Source: Caldanaerobius fijiensis DSM 17918 (GTDB lineage: Bacteria > Bacillota > Thermoanaerobacteria > Thermoanaerobacterales > Caldanaerobiaceae). Taken from it: a stretch of 64,000 nt of DNA. The notes beneath the pieces were generated by a model. The model was not told where the DNA came from, ran no database searches, and saw only the letters and a list, made by a program, of their open reading frames with translations. Shown here one piece after another: positions 46,434-55,161 of the stretch; within the stretch, counting starts at the first letter, position 1, and the number at the start of each line of letters is the position of its first letter. Location of the stretch: assembly GCF_900129075.1 (NCBI RefSeq), contig NZ_FQVH01000001.1, forward strand, positions 182,604 through 246,603, read 5' to 3'. The position numbers were made by a program, and so were the translations under genes.

Positions 46434-46477
46434 TTGACAAAACAATTAATTAATATTACTATACTAAATAGTAATAT
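46434..46477 (+). promoter_or_regulatory. Promoter and Zur/Fur-type operator of zur-znuACB
   Basis: TTGACA (46434-46439), 17 bases, TACTAT (46457-46462). A perfect 10-bp inverted repeat, ATATTACTAT (46453-46462) and ATAGTAATAT (46468-46477) around ACTAA, covers the -10 element. A repressor on this palindrome would block RNA polymerase, and the first gene of the operon encodes the likely repressor. Confidence 0.75.
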
Positions 46478-46500
46478 ATTCTTATTTAAGAGGTGATATT

Positions 46501-46914
46501 ATGACAAAAGAGGAGGCCGTTAGCTGTTTAAAAAATCATCATTACAAGTTAACGCCTCAAAGGGAAATTTTAATTGATATCTTTTTACAGGTAGACGGCT
46601 ACATTCCCGTAAAAGATGTATATGAAAGGGTCAAAGAGATATTCCCACAAATAAGTCTGGATACGGTGTATCGAAATCTGCAGTTGTTATGCGATATCAA
46701 TATATTAAATTCCACAAGTATTGGGAATAATACCCTCTATGAAATGAAAAAGAGTATTCACTCTCATACATTACAGTGCGTTAAATGTGGTAATTCTTTC
46801 GAGTTGCAGATATGCCCTTTAGACTATTGCGTAAATAATCTAGATGATTTTAAAATTTTAGATCATAAATTAGAAATCTATGGTATTTGCAAAAAATGCC
46901 AGTCAAACAATTGA
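46501..46914 (+). CDS. zur: Fur-family regulator, probably zinc-responsive Zur
   Basis: 137 residues: winged helix (about 1-82; LDTVYRNLQLL is the recognition segment) and a C-terminal dimer domain with CVKCG near 92 and CKKC near 131, the structural zinc cysteines. Zur rather than Fur or PerR is inferred from its operon with a zinc importer (15 bases before znuA). It probably represses its own operon at the palindrome upstream. Confidence 0.88.
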   Translation: MTKEEAVSCLKNHHYKLTPQREILIDIFLQVDGYIPVKDVYERVKEIFPQISLDTVYRNLQLLCDINILNSTSIGNNTLYEMKKSIHSHTLQCVKCGNSFELQICPLDYCVNNLDDFKILDHKLEIYGICKKCQSNN

Positions 46915-46929
46915 CGCGGAGGTATTAAT

Positions 46930-47808
46930 ATGAAAAAAGTTGTTCTCGTATTGTTATTAGTAGCTGTGTTAATGTTATCTGCGGCATGTAATAAAAATGC
47001 AGAAAATGTTAGTGGCAAAAAAATCGTATATACGACAATATATCCGCTTTATGACTTCACACAAAAGATAGCTGGAAATAAATTAAGCGTAAAAAACATT
47101 ATCCCTCCTGGCGTTGAACCCCACGAGTGGGAACCCACCACAAAAAATGTAGCTGAAATGTCAAATGCCAGCCTTGTACTGTACATTGGCCTCGATTTAG
47201 ATTCATGGGCTGTAAAAGCACAAAATGGATCTCAAACAAAGTTTATAAATGTATCTAAGGGGGTCCCATTAATAAAAGAAGGCAACGCTATAAATCCCCA
47301 CATATGGCTTTCTCCCAGTAGAGCTATAATAATAGCCAGAAATATAAAAGACGCATTGATATCTATTGATAATAAAAACAAAGCGTATTACGAAAAAAAT
47401 TATGAAAACATAAAAAATCAACTGCAAAAACTGAACAAGGATTATTCTGAAGAACTTAAAAACACCTCAAAAAAGTCTTTTATCGTATATCACTCAGCGT
47501 TTGATTATTTGGCACAAGATTACGGGCTAAAGCAAATATCATTGACAGGTCTAAGCGATGAACAAGAGCCTTCTCCATCCAGAGTGGCTTACGTAATGGA
47601 TTATATAAAGAAAAACAAAATCAAGTATATATTCACAGAACCTCTGACATCCCCTAAAGCTATAAAAACCATCGCAGCAGATACTCATGTTCAAGTGCTT
47701 CCACTTAATACTATAGAGGGTTTAACGCAAAGTGAAATAAAAGAAGGTAAAGATTATTTTTCGCTTATGAGAGAAAATTTAAATAACCTAAAAAAAGCAC
47801 TGGAGTGA
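46930..47808 (+). CDS. znuA: Zinc ABC transporter substrate-binding lipoprotein ZnuA/AdcA
   Basis: 292 residues. A signal peptide ends in lipobox LSAAC with Cys20, so it is membrane-anchored after Lgt action. Cluster A-I metal ligands: His in GVEPHEWEP near 61, NPHIWLSP near 120, YHSAFDYL near 186, and an acidic ligand near 260. The His-rich loop of many ZnuA proteins is absent. It delivers Zn (or Mn) to ZnuB. The metal is inferred from the Zur partner. Confidence 0.92.
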   Translation: MKKVVLVLLLVAVLMLSAACNKNAENVSGKKIVYTTIYPLYDFTQKIAGNKLSVKNIIPPGVEPHEWEPTTKNVAEMSNASLVLYIGLDLDSWAVKAQNGSQTKFINVSKGVPLIKEGNAINPHIWLSPSRAIIIARNIKDALISIDNKNKAYYEKNYENIKNQLQKLNKDYSEELKNTSKKSFIVYHSAFDYLAQDYGLKQISLTGLSDEQEPSPSRVAYVMDYIKKNKIKYIFTEPLTSPKAIKTIAADTHVQVLPLNTIEGLTQSEIKEGKDYFSLMRENLNNLKKALE

Positions 47809-47813
47809 TGGCT

Positions 47814-48572
47814 GTGGAAAATATCATCGAAGTCAAAAACGTCAGTTTTTCCTATGGACAAAACCAGGTATTAAATGATGTGTCTCTTACAATTAAAAAA
47901 GGAGAATTTATCGGCGTGATAGGTCCCAATGGCTCTGGTAAAAGTACCCTTATGAACCTGATTATAGGTAAGCTCAAAGCCTCTCGGGGTCAAATATATA
48001 TATTTGGCGAAAGCATAGATAAACTCAAGCAAAAACATCTAATAGGTTACGTGCCCCAGAGGTCTTTTTCTTTTAATTTATCATTTCCGGCCACAGTATT
48101 TGAAGTGGTGATGATGGGCCTTTACGCCAGCATTGGATTATTTAAGAAGCCAGGAGCTATACATCGTGAAAAAGTCCATGATGCTCTCAAAATCGTAGAT
48201 ATGTATGAACACAAGGACACACTTATAGGAAATCTTTCAGGGGGGCAGATGCAACGGGTATTTATAGCCAGATCTATCGTATCTGACCCACAGATCTTAA
48301 TTCTAGACGAACCAACAGTCGGCATCGATGCCAGATCCGAAAAAAACCTTTTTGATCTCTTAGAAAAACTGAACAAAGCAGGTATAACGATTATAATGGT
48401 AACCCATGATATCATGGCAATCACAGAAAAGGTAAGCAGAATTATATGCCTCTCAGGCGGAAAAGTAAACGAACACTGTACAGCTATTGACTTGCTGGAG
48501 GCAGGGGCTTCGGATTTATACGGATACCCTGTAAAATTAGAAAAACACGAACACGGTGGTGAAAAATTGTGA
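47814..48572 (+). CDS. znuC: Zinc ABC transporter ATP-binding protein ZnuC
   Basis: 252 residues from a GTG at 47814, chosen because GGAG lies eight bases upstream; GTG 47805 and ATG 47808 are alternatives that overlap that site. Walker A GPNGSGKST near 34, signature LSGGQMQR near 136, Walker B LILDEPTVGID near 158, H-loop VTHD. Its upstream end runs into znuA and its end overlaps znuB by four bases. Confidence 0.93.
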   Translation: MENIIEVKNVSFSYGQNQVLNDVSLTIKKGEFIGVIGPNGSGKSTLMNLIIGKLKASRGQIYIFGESIDKLKQKHLIGYVPQRSFSFNLSFPATVFEVVMMGLYASIGLFKKPGAIHREKVHDALKIVDMYEHKDTLIGNLSGGQMQRVFIARSIVSDPQILILDEPTVGIDARSEKNLFDLLEKLNKAGITIIMVTHDIMAITEKVSRIICLSGGKVNEHCTAIDLLEAGASDLYGYPVKLEKHEHGGEKL

Positions 48573-49366
48573 GCATATTTTCTTATGATTTTATGATAAG
48601 GGCCTTTATAGCCGGGGCAATTATTTCAATAATAGCTCCCCTTGTGGGTAATTATCTGGTATTGAGGCGTTTATCTCAGATGGGCGACACCCTGTCCCAT
48701 GTAGCCCTAGCTGGCATAGCCGGCGGGATGCTATTGGGTACAAATCCAACTATAAGCTCAGTGATATTCGTTTTACTTTCATCCTTTGGAATAGAAAAGT
48801 TGAGAAAATCATACTTCAGATATTCAGAAATATCCATAGCTGTGGTTATGTCAGGTGGGATAGCCCTGGCAGTGTTGCTTTTAAGCCTAGCAGGAAGCCG
48901 GGCCACAAACGTAGTGAGCTATTTATGGGGCAGCATCATTTCTGTGACCACCGCTGATATTAAAATTATAATAGTACTGGGTATCGTGGTAGTTATAACA
49001 ATAGTTTTAATATACAAAGAACTGCTTTACATAGCTTTCGACGAAGAAGCAGCAGGCGTATCAGGTATACCTATAAGCACTATAAATATGGTATTTACTA
49101 TACTAGTCTCCATCACCATCGCGGTCTCAATGAAGATAGTAGGTGCGCTTCTGGTATCAGCTCTCATGGTAATACCTCCTGCTGCCAGTCTTAAAATTGC
49201 CAAGAGTTTTAAACAGACATTGTTTTATTCCATACTGTTTTCATTCATATCAGTATTCGTTGGTATAATAGTATCCTACTATTTAAATCTATCACCAGGT
49301 GGTACTATTGTAGCAATCGCTCTTTTGATTTTAGGTTTTACAAACATATTAAAGCCCCGTCTTTGA
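48569..49366 (+). CDS. znuB: Zinc ABC transporter permease ZnuB
   Basis: 265 residues with about eight helices of the ABC-3 family: LVLRRLSQMGDTLSHVALAGIAGG near 27-50 is diagnostic, DEEAAGVSGIP near 152 contacts ZnuC, and VGALLVSALMVIPPAASL near 190 is conserved. The start is GTG with GGTGGTG upstream. Last gene of the operon; a terminator overlaps its stop. Confidence 0.94.
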   Translation: MSIFSYDFMIRAFIAGAIISIIAPLVGNYLVLRRLSQMGDTLSHVALAGIAGGMLLGTNPTISSVIFVLLSSFGIEKLRKSYFRYSEISIAVVMSGGIALAVLLLSLAGSRATNVVSYLWGSIISVTTADIKIIIVLGIVVVITIVLIYKELLYIAFDEEAAGVSGIPISTINMVFTILVSITIAVSMKIVGALLVSALMVIPPAASLKIAKSFKQTLFYSILFSFISVFVGIIVSYYLNLSPGGTIVAIALLILGFTNILKPRL

Positions 49367-49385
49367 GAAAACTAGGGGTTTTATT
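49351..49385 (+). terminator. Terminator of the znu operon
   Basis: AAAGCCCC (49351-49358) pairs with GGGGTTTT (49375-49382), 16-base loop, then ATTTTAT. It overlaps the znuB stop codon. Confidence 0.75.
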
Positions 49386-49397
49386 TTATATTCCCAC

Positions 49398-50552
49398 CTA
49401 TCGCTCGTACACTATCTGACCGTTTATAATAGAATAAACACACCTGGTTTTTATTTCCAGAGGATCTCCATCAAATATAGCAATATCTGCATCTTTGCCC
49501 TCTTGGATACTGCCTACTCGATCATCTATCCCGATTATCCTGGCAGGATTTATGGTGATGGCCTTTAGAGCCTCGTAATAGTCCATGCCTTCTCTTACCG
49601 CCAGACCAGCACACAAAGGCAGGTACTGTATGGGTATCACCGGATGATCCGTCATAAGAGCTACTGTAACACCGGCTTTAGCAAGGATGCCCGGCGTCTT
49701 AAACGTAAGGTTTCTCAGCTCTACTTTCGACCTCTCCGAAAGGGATGGACCTACTATGGCCGGATACCCTTCTTTCTTCAGATCCTCTGCTATAAGGTGT
49801 CCTTCAGTGCAGTGATCCAGCGTCAATTTGACATTAAACTCCTTGGCTATCCTTATAGCGGTGAATATATCGTCAGCCCTGTGAGCGTGGGCTTTTAATG
49901 GGATTTCCCTTTTTAACACTTTTATAAGCACCTCTAATCCCAGGTCCCGCTCAGGCTTTTTATCAGGATCTTCCTTACCGTGCTCCAGTTTTTCCATATA
50001 CTCCTGCGCCTCTATAAGCTGCTGCCTCAACAACGCCGCAATAGCCATTCTGGTAGTGGGCATTTTCTTGTGATCATTGTAAACAGATTTGGGGTTTTCT
50101 CCAAAGGCCACCTTAACCGCCACAGGCTCTTTGATGATCATATCATCAACCCTGTGACCATAGGTCTTCATGGCAACAAACTGCCCTCCTATGACATTGG
50201 CACTGCCAGGCCCAGTTACCACAGAGGTTATGCCCGCTTCCCTGGCCTCCTGGAAATTGCGATCCATGGGGTTTATGCCATCAATGGCCCTGAGCTCAGG
50301 AGTTACAGGTTCTGTAGCTTCATTGCCATCAGCCCCTTCAAAACCCACTGCGTCCTCCCACATACCTATGTGGCAGTGAGCATCTATGATGCCTGGCATG
50401 ACAATCATTCCCTCAGCATCAATGACTTTGGCACCAGGCGCAGACAGATCTTTACCAACTTTTACGATCTTTTGGCCATCAATTAGTACGTCGCCGCACT
50501 CATAGTCCTCACCTGACATGGTATAAATCCTTCCGTTTTTGATAAGAAGCAA
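49398..50552 (-). CDS. Amidohydrolase family protein (imidazolonepropionase-like)
   Basis: 384 residues from a TTG at 50552 (GGAGGAGG lies seven bases upstream; the earlier GTG lies inside that site). Metal motif HCHIG near 60, later His in KAHAHRADD near 225, LDHCTEGH near 250 and Asp in MTDHP near 302: a binuclear or mononuclear TIM-barrel hydrolase of COG1228. Substrate unknown. It follows tex by two bases or so and shares its transcript. Confidence 0.85.
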   Translation of the reverse strand: MLLIKNGRIYTMSGEDYECGDVLIDGQKIVKVGKDLSAPGAKVIDAEGMIVMPGIIDAHCHIGMWEDAVGFEGADGNEATEPVTPELRAIDGINPMDRNFQEAREAGITSVVTGPGSANVIGGQFVAMKTYGHRVDDMIIKEPVAVKVAFGENPKSVYNDHKKMPTTRMAIAALLRQQLIEAQEYMEKLEHGKEDPDKKPERDLGLEVLIKVLKREIPLKAHAHRADDIFTAIRIAKEFNVKLTLDHCTEGHLIAEDLKKEGYPAIVGPSLSERSKVELRNLTFKTPGILAKAGVTVALMTDHPVIPIQYLPLCAGLAVREGMDYYEALKAITINPARIIGIDDRVGSIQEGKDADIAIFDGDPLEIKTRCVYSIINGQIVYER

Positions 50553-50572
50553 TTTCTCTCCTCCTCCCACAT

Positions 50573-52726
50573 TTATATTCCTCTCATAGACAGAGAAATC
50601 CTGTTGCGCTTTAAATCCACATCCAGCACCCTTACCTTCACGATGTCCCCTACAGAAAGGACATCCAGCGGGTGTTTTACGAATTTATCGCTTATCTCCG
50701 ATATGTGAATAAGGCCATCCTGATGGACACCGATGTCCACAAAAGCCCCAAAGTCCACCACATTTCTTACGGTACCCGTCAGCACCATACCAGGTCTCAG
50801 TTGTTCGATGGTCATAACCTCTTTATGAAATATAGGCGGTGGCAATTCATCCCTGGGGTCTCTACCCGGTTTGGCCATCTCGTTTAATATATCGCTTAAA
50901 GTAGGAACACCTATGCCTAGCTTCTGTGCTAGATCTTCTATGTCCTGTCTTTTAGCGTCATTAGCGATTTCCTGCAACTTCTTCTCATCTAAATCCTTCA
51001 TCCTGTAGCCATACAGTGCCACGAGGTTTTCAACCACCCCATAAGATTCAGGATGAACCGCTGTATTGTCCAGAATATTTTCACCCCCAGGTATTCTCAA
51101 AAACCCTGCGCATTGCTCAAAGGTCTTATCTCCTAGCCTTTTCACGGACTTTAGCTGTTCTCTCGAAGTAAAAGCCCCTATCTCAGATCGATATTCCACA
51201 ATAGCCTTTGCCAGCGCAGGTGTTATCCCTGACACATATCTTAAAAGAGAATAAGACGCAGTATTCAGGTCAACTCCCACGCTGTTCACACAATCTTCGA
51301 CCACCCCATTTAAAGCTTCTTCCAGCTTTTTTTGATTTACATCGTGCTGATACTGTCCTACTCCTATAGATTTAGGATCTATTTTCACCAATTCTGCCAG
51401 CGGATCCTGAAGCCTTCTGGCTATAGATATAGCTCCCCTCAATGAGACATTGATGTCAGGAAACTCTTCCGTGCCCAACTTTGATGCTGAATAAACCGAC
51501 GCTCCTGCCTCACTCACAATACAGTATTTTACATCTCTATCCAGTTCTGATATCAGCTCAGATATAAAAAGCTCGCTTTCTCTGGATGCCGTCCCATTCC
51601 CTAAAGATATGATATCAACACCATATTTGTAAATCAATTCTTTTAAAATCTGCTTTGCACTTTCGGTTTCGTTTTGCGGCGGCGTGGGATAAACCGTAGC
51701 TGTATCCAGGAGTTTACCGGTTTCATCTACTACCGCTATCTTGCATCCGGTCCTGTAAGCGGGATCAAAGCCCATGACTACCTTTCCTTTTACAGGAGGC
51801 TGCAGTAAAAGTCTTCTCAGATTTTCTCTAAATACCTTTATAGCCTGTTCTTCGGCCTTCTCCGTGAGCTGGGACCTTATATCCCTTTCTACTGAGGAAG
51901 CTATAAGCCTTTTATAGGCATCTTCACAGGCTTTTTCTAAATAGCCTCGGGATATACTGTCTCCTTTTACGATGCGCTTCTTTATCATGTCGATGAGCTT
52001 CTCTTCGTCCACCTGTATCTTTACAGACAGATAACCTTCTTTTTCTCCACGGTTTATAGCTAAAATCCTGTGTGATACGATGCTAAATACCTTCTCACTG
52101 TAATCATAATACATATCATAAGGGGAACCTTCATCTTTTTGCCCTTTTGTAACTATCAATCCTTCCTTATATGTAACCGACCTTATAAGCCTTACGATGT
52201 CAGCATCATCGGATATATTCTCTGCTATTATGTCTATAGCACCGGCTATTGCCTCCTCTGCGCTGTTTACACCTTTTTCAGAATCTATATACTTCTCAGC
52301 TTCTTTTATCACATCACCTGAAGCCCTCTGTTCCATGAGAAAAACAGCCAAAGGTTCTAATCCCTTTTCTTTAGCGACGGTAGCCCTGGTCCTGCGCTTG
52401 GGCCTGTAAGGCTTGTAGAGGTCCTCTACCTCCTGAAGGGTTACACAAGATAATATTTTTTCTTTAAGCTCATCGGTGAGTTTACCCTGTTCATCGATAA
52501 GCCTTATGACGTCCTGTTTTCTCTGCTCTAAATTTCTTAAATAAGTAAGCCTATCGTAAAAATCCCTCAATACCTCGTCGCTCAGGTTACCTGTGACTTC
52601 TTTTCTGTACCTGGCTATAAAGGGAATGGTATTTCCCTCATCTATGAGCTTTATAGTATTGACAACCTGAAATTCTTTTAATTTAAACTCATCGCACAAC
52701 AGCTGCACAATCAAATCCATAGCCAA
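50573..52726 (-). CDS. tex: Transcription accessory protein Tex
   Basis: 717 residues. In order: Tex N-terminal helical domain, YqgF/RuvX-like nuclease fold (about 325-450; GFDPAYRTGCKIAVVD), helix-hairpin-helix pair (about 490-560), and an S1 RNA-binding domain at about 645-715 (GMVLTGTVRNVVDFGAFVDIG). It binds nucleic acid and ribosomes; the precise role is unsettled. It lies between the dehydrogenase and amidohydrolase genes in a tight operon. Confidence 0.95.
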   Translation of the reverse strand: MAMDLIVQLLCDEFKLKEFQVVNTIKLIDEGNTIPFIARYRKEVTGNLSDEVLRDFYDRLTYLRNLEQRKQDVIRLIDEQGKLTDELKEKILSCVTLQEVEDLYKPYRPKRRTRATVAKEKGLEPLAVFLMEQRASGDVIKEAEKYIDSEKGVNSAEEAIAGAIDIIAENISDDADIVRLIRSVTYKEGLIVTKGQKDEGSPYDMYYDYSEKVFSIVSHRILAINRGEKEGYLSVKIQVDEEKLIDMIKKRIVKGDSISRGYLEKACEDAYKRLIASSVERDIRSQLTEKAEEQAIKVFRENLRRLLLQPPVKGKVVMGFDPAYRTGCKIAVVDETGKLLDTATVYPTPPQNETESAKQILKELIYKYGVDIISLGNGTASRESELFISELISELDRDVKYCIVSEAGASVYSASKLGTEEFPDINVSLRGAISIARRLQDPLAELVKIDPKSIGVGQYQHDVNQKKLEEALNGVVEDCVNSVGVDLNTASYSLLRYVSGITPALAKAIVEYRSEIGAFTSREQLKSVKRLGDKTFEQCAGFLRIPGGENILDNTAVHPESYGVVENLVALYGYRMKDLDEKKLQEIANDAKRQDIEDLAQKLGIGVPTLSDILNEMAKPGRDPRDELPPPIFHKEVMTIEQLRPGMVLTGTVRNVVDFGAFVDIGVHQDGLIHISEISDKFVKHPLDVLSVGDIVKVRVLDVDLKRNRISLSMRGI

Positions 52727-52733
52727 TACCCCA

Positions 52734-53807
52734 TTACACCAGTTGTCTCATTTTGTTTCTTACCGCTTCTCCTACCTGCTGCGTAGTAGCTTTCCCACCA
52801 AGGTCGGCTGTGAGATAAGTTCCCTCTTCTGTTACGGCCTCCATGGCTTTAAATACCAATCTTGCAGCATCGCTTTCACCTAAGAAATCCAGCATCATTG
52901 ATGCAGTCCATATGGCTCCTATAGGATTTGCTATGCCTTTGCCCGCTATATCTGGAGCAGAACCGTGCACAGGCTCAAACATAGAGGGGTACTTCTTCTC
53001 AGGGTTTATATTAGCGCTGGGCGCGATGCCTATGCTGCCCTGCATGGCAGAACCCAGGTCTGTAAGAATATCGCCAAACAGGTTGGACGCCACCACCACG
53101 TCTATCTGCTCAGGTTTTAATATGAAATAGCCCGCCAGGGCGTCGACGTGCATCAGCCTTGCAGTCACATCAGGATAATCTTTTGCCACTTCGTTAAATA
53201 CCCTATCCCAGAACACCATGCTGTAGTTCAGCGCATTGGATTTAGTAGCTGATATAAGGCTCTTTTTACCACCTCTTTTCCTGGCCAGCTCAAAAGCGTA
53301 TCTTATAACTCTTTCAGTACCTACTCGCGTAAATATAGAGGTTTGAATAGCAGTCTCAGATGGGGTCCCTTGATGAACAATTCCACCGGCACCAGAATAC
53401 TCCCCTTCTACGTTCTCCCTTACAACCACAAAATCTATGTCTTCAGGTCCTTTCCTCAAAGGGCTCTGGATACCTTTCAACAGCTTAATCGGTCTCAAAT
53501 TTATGTACTCATCAAATTCCTTTCTTATAGGCAATAATAGTCCCCAGAGGGATATGTGATCAGGCACTCCGGGAAATCCCACAGCTCCCAGGTATATGGC
53601 CTCGTGATCTTTCAATATATCAAGGCCGTCCTCCGGCATCATCCTGCCTGTTTTCAGATAATACTCGCAGCTCCAGGGCAGGTGAGTGTACTCCACATCA
53701 AAGCCACCCGTCAATTCCTTTGCGGTATCTATTACTTTTATTCCTTCATTTATCACATCAACGCCGATACCATCACCAGGTATCACCGCTATCCTGTGTT
53801 TATTCAT
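52734..53807 (-). CDS. Tartrate/D-malate dehydrogenase-type beta-decarboxylating dehydrogenase
   Basis: 357 residues of the isocitrate/isopropylmalate dehydrogenase superfamily: IPGDGIGVDV near 9, ENVEGEYSGAGG near 132, DALAGYFILKPEQIDVVVASNLFGDILTDLGS split over 222-254 and EPVHGSAPDIAGKG near 277. The substrate loop (GVPDHISLWGLLLPIR near 80) matches tartrate dehydrogenase/D-malate enzymes better than LeuB. It oxidatively decarboxylates a 2-hydroxy diacid with NAD. First gene of a unit with tex and the amidohydrolase. Confidence 0.88.
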   Translation of the reverse strand: MNKHRIAVIPGDGIGVDVINEGIKVIDTAKELTGGFDVEYTHLPWSCEYYLKTGRMMPEDGLDILKDHEAIYLGAVGFPGVPDHISLWGLLLPIRKEFDEYINLRPIKLLKGIQSPLRKGPEDIDFVVVRENVEGEYSGAGGIVHQGTPSETAIQTSIFTRVGTERVIRYAFELARKRGGKKSLISATKSNALNYSMVFWDRVFNEVAKDYPDVTARLMHVDALAGYFILKPEQIDVVVASNLFGDILTDLGSAMQGSIGIAPSANINPEKKYPSMFEPVHGSAPDIAGKGIANPIGAIWTASMMLDFLGESDAARLVFKAMEAVTEEGTYLTADLGGKATTQQVGEAVRNKMRQLV

Positions 53808-53886
53808 ATCAGTTTACTCCTTCCCAATTTATTAACCTTATGATGGATATGCAATTTTACATTAAAATCACAATCATATTATATAA

Positions 53887-53927
53887 TAAAAAAATAAAAC
53901 TGGCAAAGAACTCTTATCTATGCCAGC
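53887..53927 (-). terminator. Terminator of sspI
   Basis: ACTGGCA (53899-53905) pairs with TGCCAG(C) (53921-53926) around about 15 bases; on the minus strand UUUUAUUUUUUU follows. Confidence 0.8.
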
Positions 53928-53945
53928 TTAAACAATTTCTATTGA

Positions 53946-54152
53946 TTATGTAGCCTTTAATCCTCTATCCACATAATCCATTACCTGATTTTTTTCAACC
54001 TCGCTCATGTGTTTCCACGTGGCACTAAATACCACACCGAGGCCTGGTATTGTGCTCTCATCTTTGCTAGCTACGGCATCGTCGATTATGTTTCTCAATT
54101 CATCCTTGGTTTTTCCTTTCAAATTATTTATCACAGCAGCTATTATATCCAC
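53946..54152 (-). CDS. sspI: Small acid-soluble spore protein SspI family
   Basis: 68 residues from a GTG at 54152, eight bases after GGAGG; the longer frame starts inside that site. The centre reads LPGLGV-like (IPGLGVVFSATWKHMSEVEKNQVMD in two parts, about 37-62), matching Bacillus SspI (LPGLGVLFEVIWQHAS). SspI is a minor forespore-specific protein under sigma-G in Bacillus; sigG is in this window. A strong terminator follows, typical of short spore-protein transcripts. Confidence 0.9.
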   Translation of the reverse strand: MDIIAAVINNLKGKTKDELRNIIDDAVASKDESTIPGLGVVFSATWKHMSEVEKNQVMDYVDRGLKAT

Positions 54153-54211
54153 CTCATACACCTCCTCGCCAATTCATTATATATAGTTCCCTGATAAAAA
54201 CAATAATATTA

Positions 54212-54715
54212 TTAATTAGCAGAGGAACTCCCGCTGCCGCTGTTTCTGTGATTTACCTGATACATGTAATACGTGACAACAAAAAGCGTAGATGCCACAA
54301 TAGGCTCCACATCTTCCACTAAAGCGTTAACGTCCATCCCAATAACTTCTCCACCCAACCTGCCTACGGCTCTATCGCCATCAAAGCTCAAGTCCACATC
54401 AAACCCCAATACATCTCCTCCACATCGCCCTTTTACGCGGCCATTTTCTATACTAAGCCTTATATCGTTGCCATCAAATATTCCTCCGATTCTCGCGTTA
54501 AGGCTGCTCAAGTTTATACGCCCTTCTATGTTTCTACCTATGAATATTCCTCCTACACGGCCTTTTATATATCCGCCTTCCAGAGAATACTCTATATTTA
54601 AATCATCACCTACGAAAACTCCACCTATTCTACCCGTTATTTTACCATTTTGAACCGTGGCTCTGATATCATATCCTCCAATTGCCCCTCCTATCCTTCC
54701 TTCAACTCTACCCAT
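54212..54715 (-). CDS. 22-residue repeat protein (R-x-G-G repeats), unknown function
   Basis: 167 residues. Six units carry R-x-G-G at 7-10, 29-32, 53-56, 75-78, 97-100 and 119-122: spacing 22, 24, 22, 22, 22. The unit is roughly GR.GG...G.D[IV]......G...., which predicts a beta-solenoid of one coil per repeat. A hydrophobic helix (137-154) and a Ser/Gly tail follow. I do not recognise the family; bactofilin-like solenoids are the nearest architecture I can think of. It lies between sspI and a terminator, so it is probably a single-gene or sspI-linked transcript. Confidence 0.8.
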   Translation of the reverse strand: MGRVEGRIGGAIGGYDIRATVQNGKITGRIGGVFVGDDLNIEYSLEGGYIKGRVGGIFIGRNIEGRINLSSLNARIGGIFDGNDIRLSIENGRVKGRCGGDVLGFDVDLSFDGDRAVGRLGGEVIGMDVNALVEDVEPIVASTLFVVTYYMYQVNHRNSGSGSSSAN

Positions 54716-54771
54716 TCCAATCTCTCCTTTTTTCTTTCATTATATCATACCCCAAATTTTTGAACATAACA

Positions 54772-54819
54772 AAAAGGACTGTGAATGTTTTACTTAGCAA
54801 AAATATTCACAGTCCTTTG
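54772..54819. terminator. Terminator of the arsR-family operon
   Basis: A 14-bp stem (AAAGGACTGTGAAT with its complement ATTCACAGTCCTTT) around an 18-base loop. Arms end in U-runs in both directions. Confidence 0.85.
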
Positions 54820-54826
54820 TTTAAAA

Positions 54827-55111
54827 TCAATCAAATAGGACCTTAACTATTTTTTTGATGTCCTCATCTACCACCTTATAGCATATTTCCAGGCCTTTGC
54901 GTTCACCCTCTACGATCCCCGCTGCCTTTAATTTTGCTAAATGTTGTGATACCGTGGATTGGGGCAACTTTAAGCACTCTTGCATGGTAGATACATTACA
55001 GCCATCATCCATTATAAGACCACGCACAATACACAACCTGTAAGGGTGCGCAATAGCCTTCAGCTTATGAACAATTGCTTCATATTTTTCTATATCTACA
55101 ATTTCTTTCAT
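54827..55111 (-). CDS. ArsR/SmtB-family transcriptional regulator
   Basis: 94 residues of one winged helix: ALKIAHPYRLCIVRGL-like start, KLPQSTVSQHLAKLKAAGIVEGERKGLEICY as recognition helix and wing. Cysteines near 26, 35 and 42 could sense sulfur species or thiols. It is the second gene of an operon with the disulfide reductase/rhodanese fusion, 50 bases downstream, and probably represses that promoter at the IR near 57.7 kb. Persulfide-responsive ArsR proteins (SqrR/BigR type) occur in such neighbourhoods. Confidence 0.88.
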   Translation of the reverse strand: MKEIVDIEKYEAIVHKLKAIAHPYRLCIVRGLIMDDGCNVSTMQECLKLPQSTVSQHLAKLKAAGIVEGERKGLEICYKVVDEDIKKIVKVLFD

Positions 55112-55161
55112 GATTTCACCTTTTTCTTATGCAAGTAATTTTATTTACCGCAAAAAGACTC

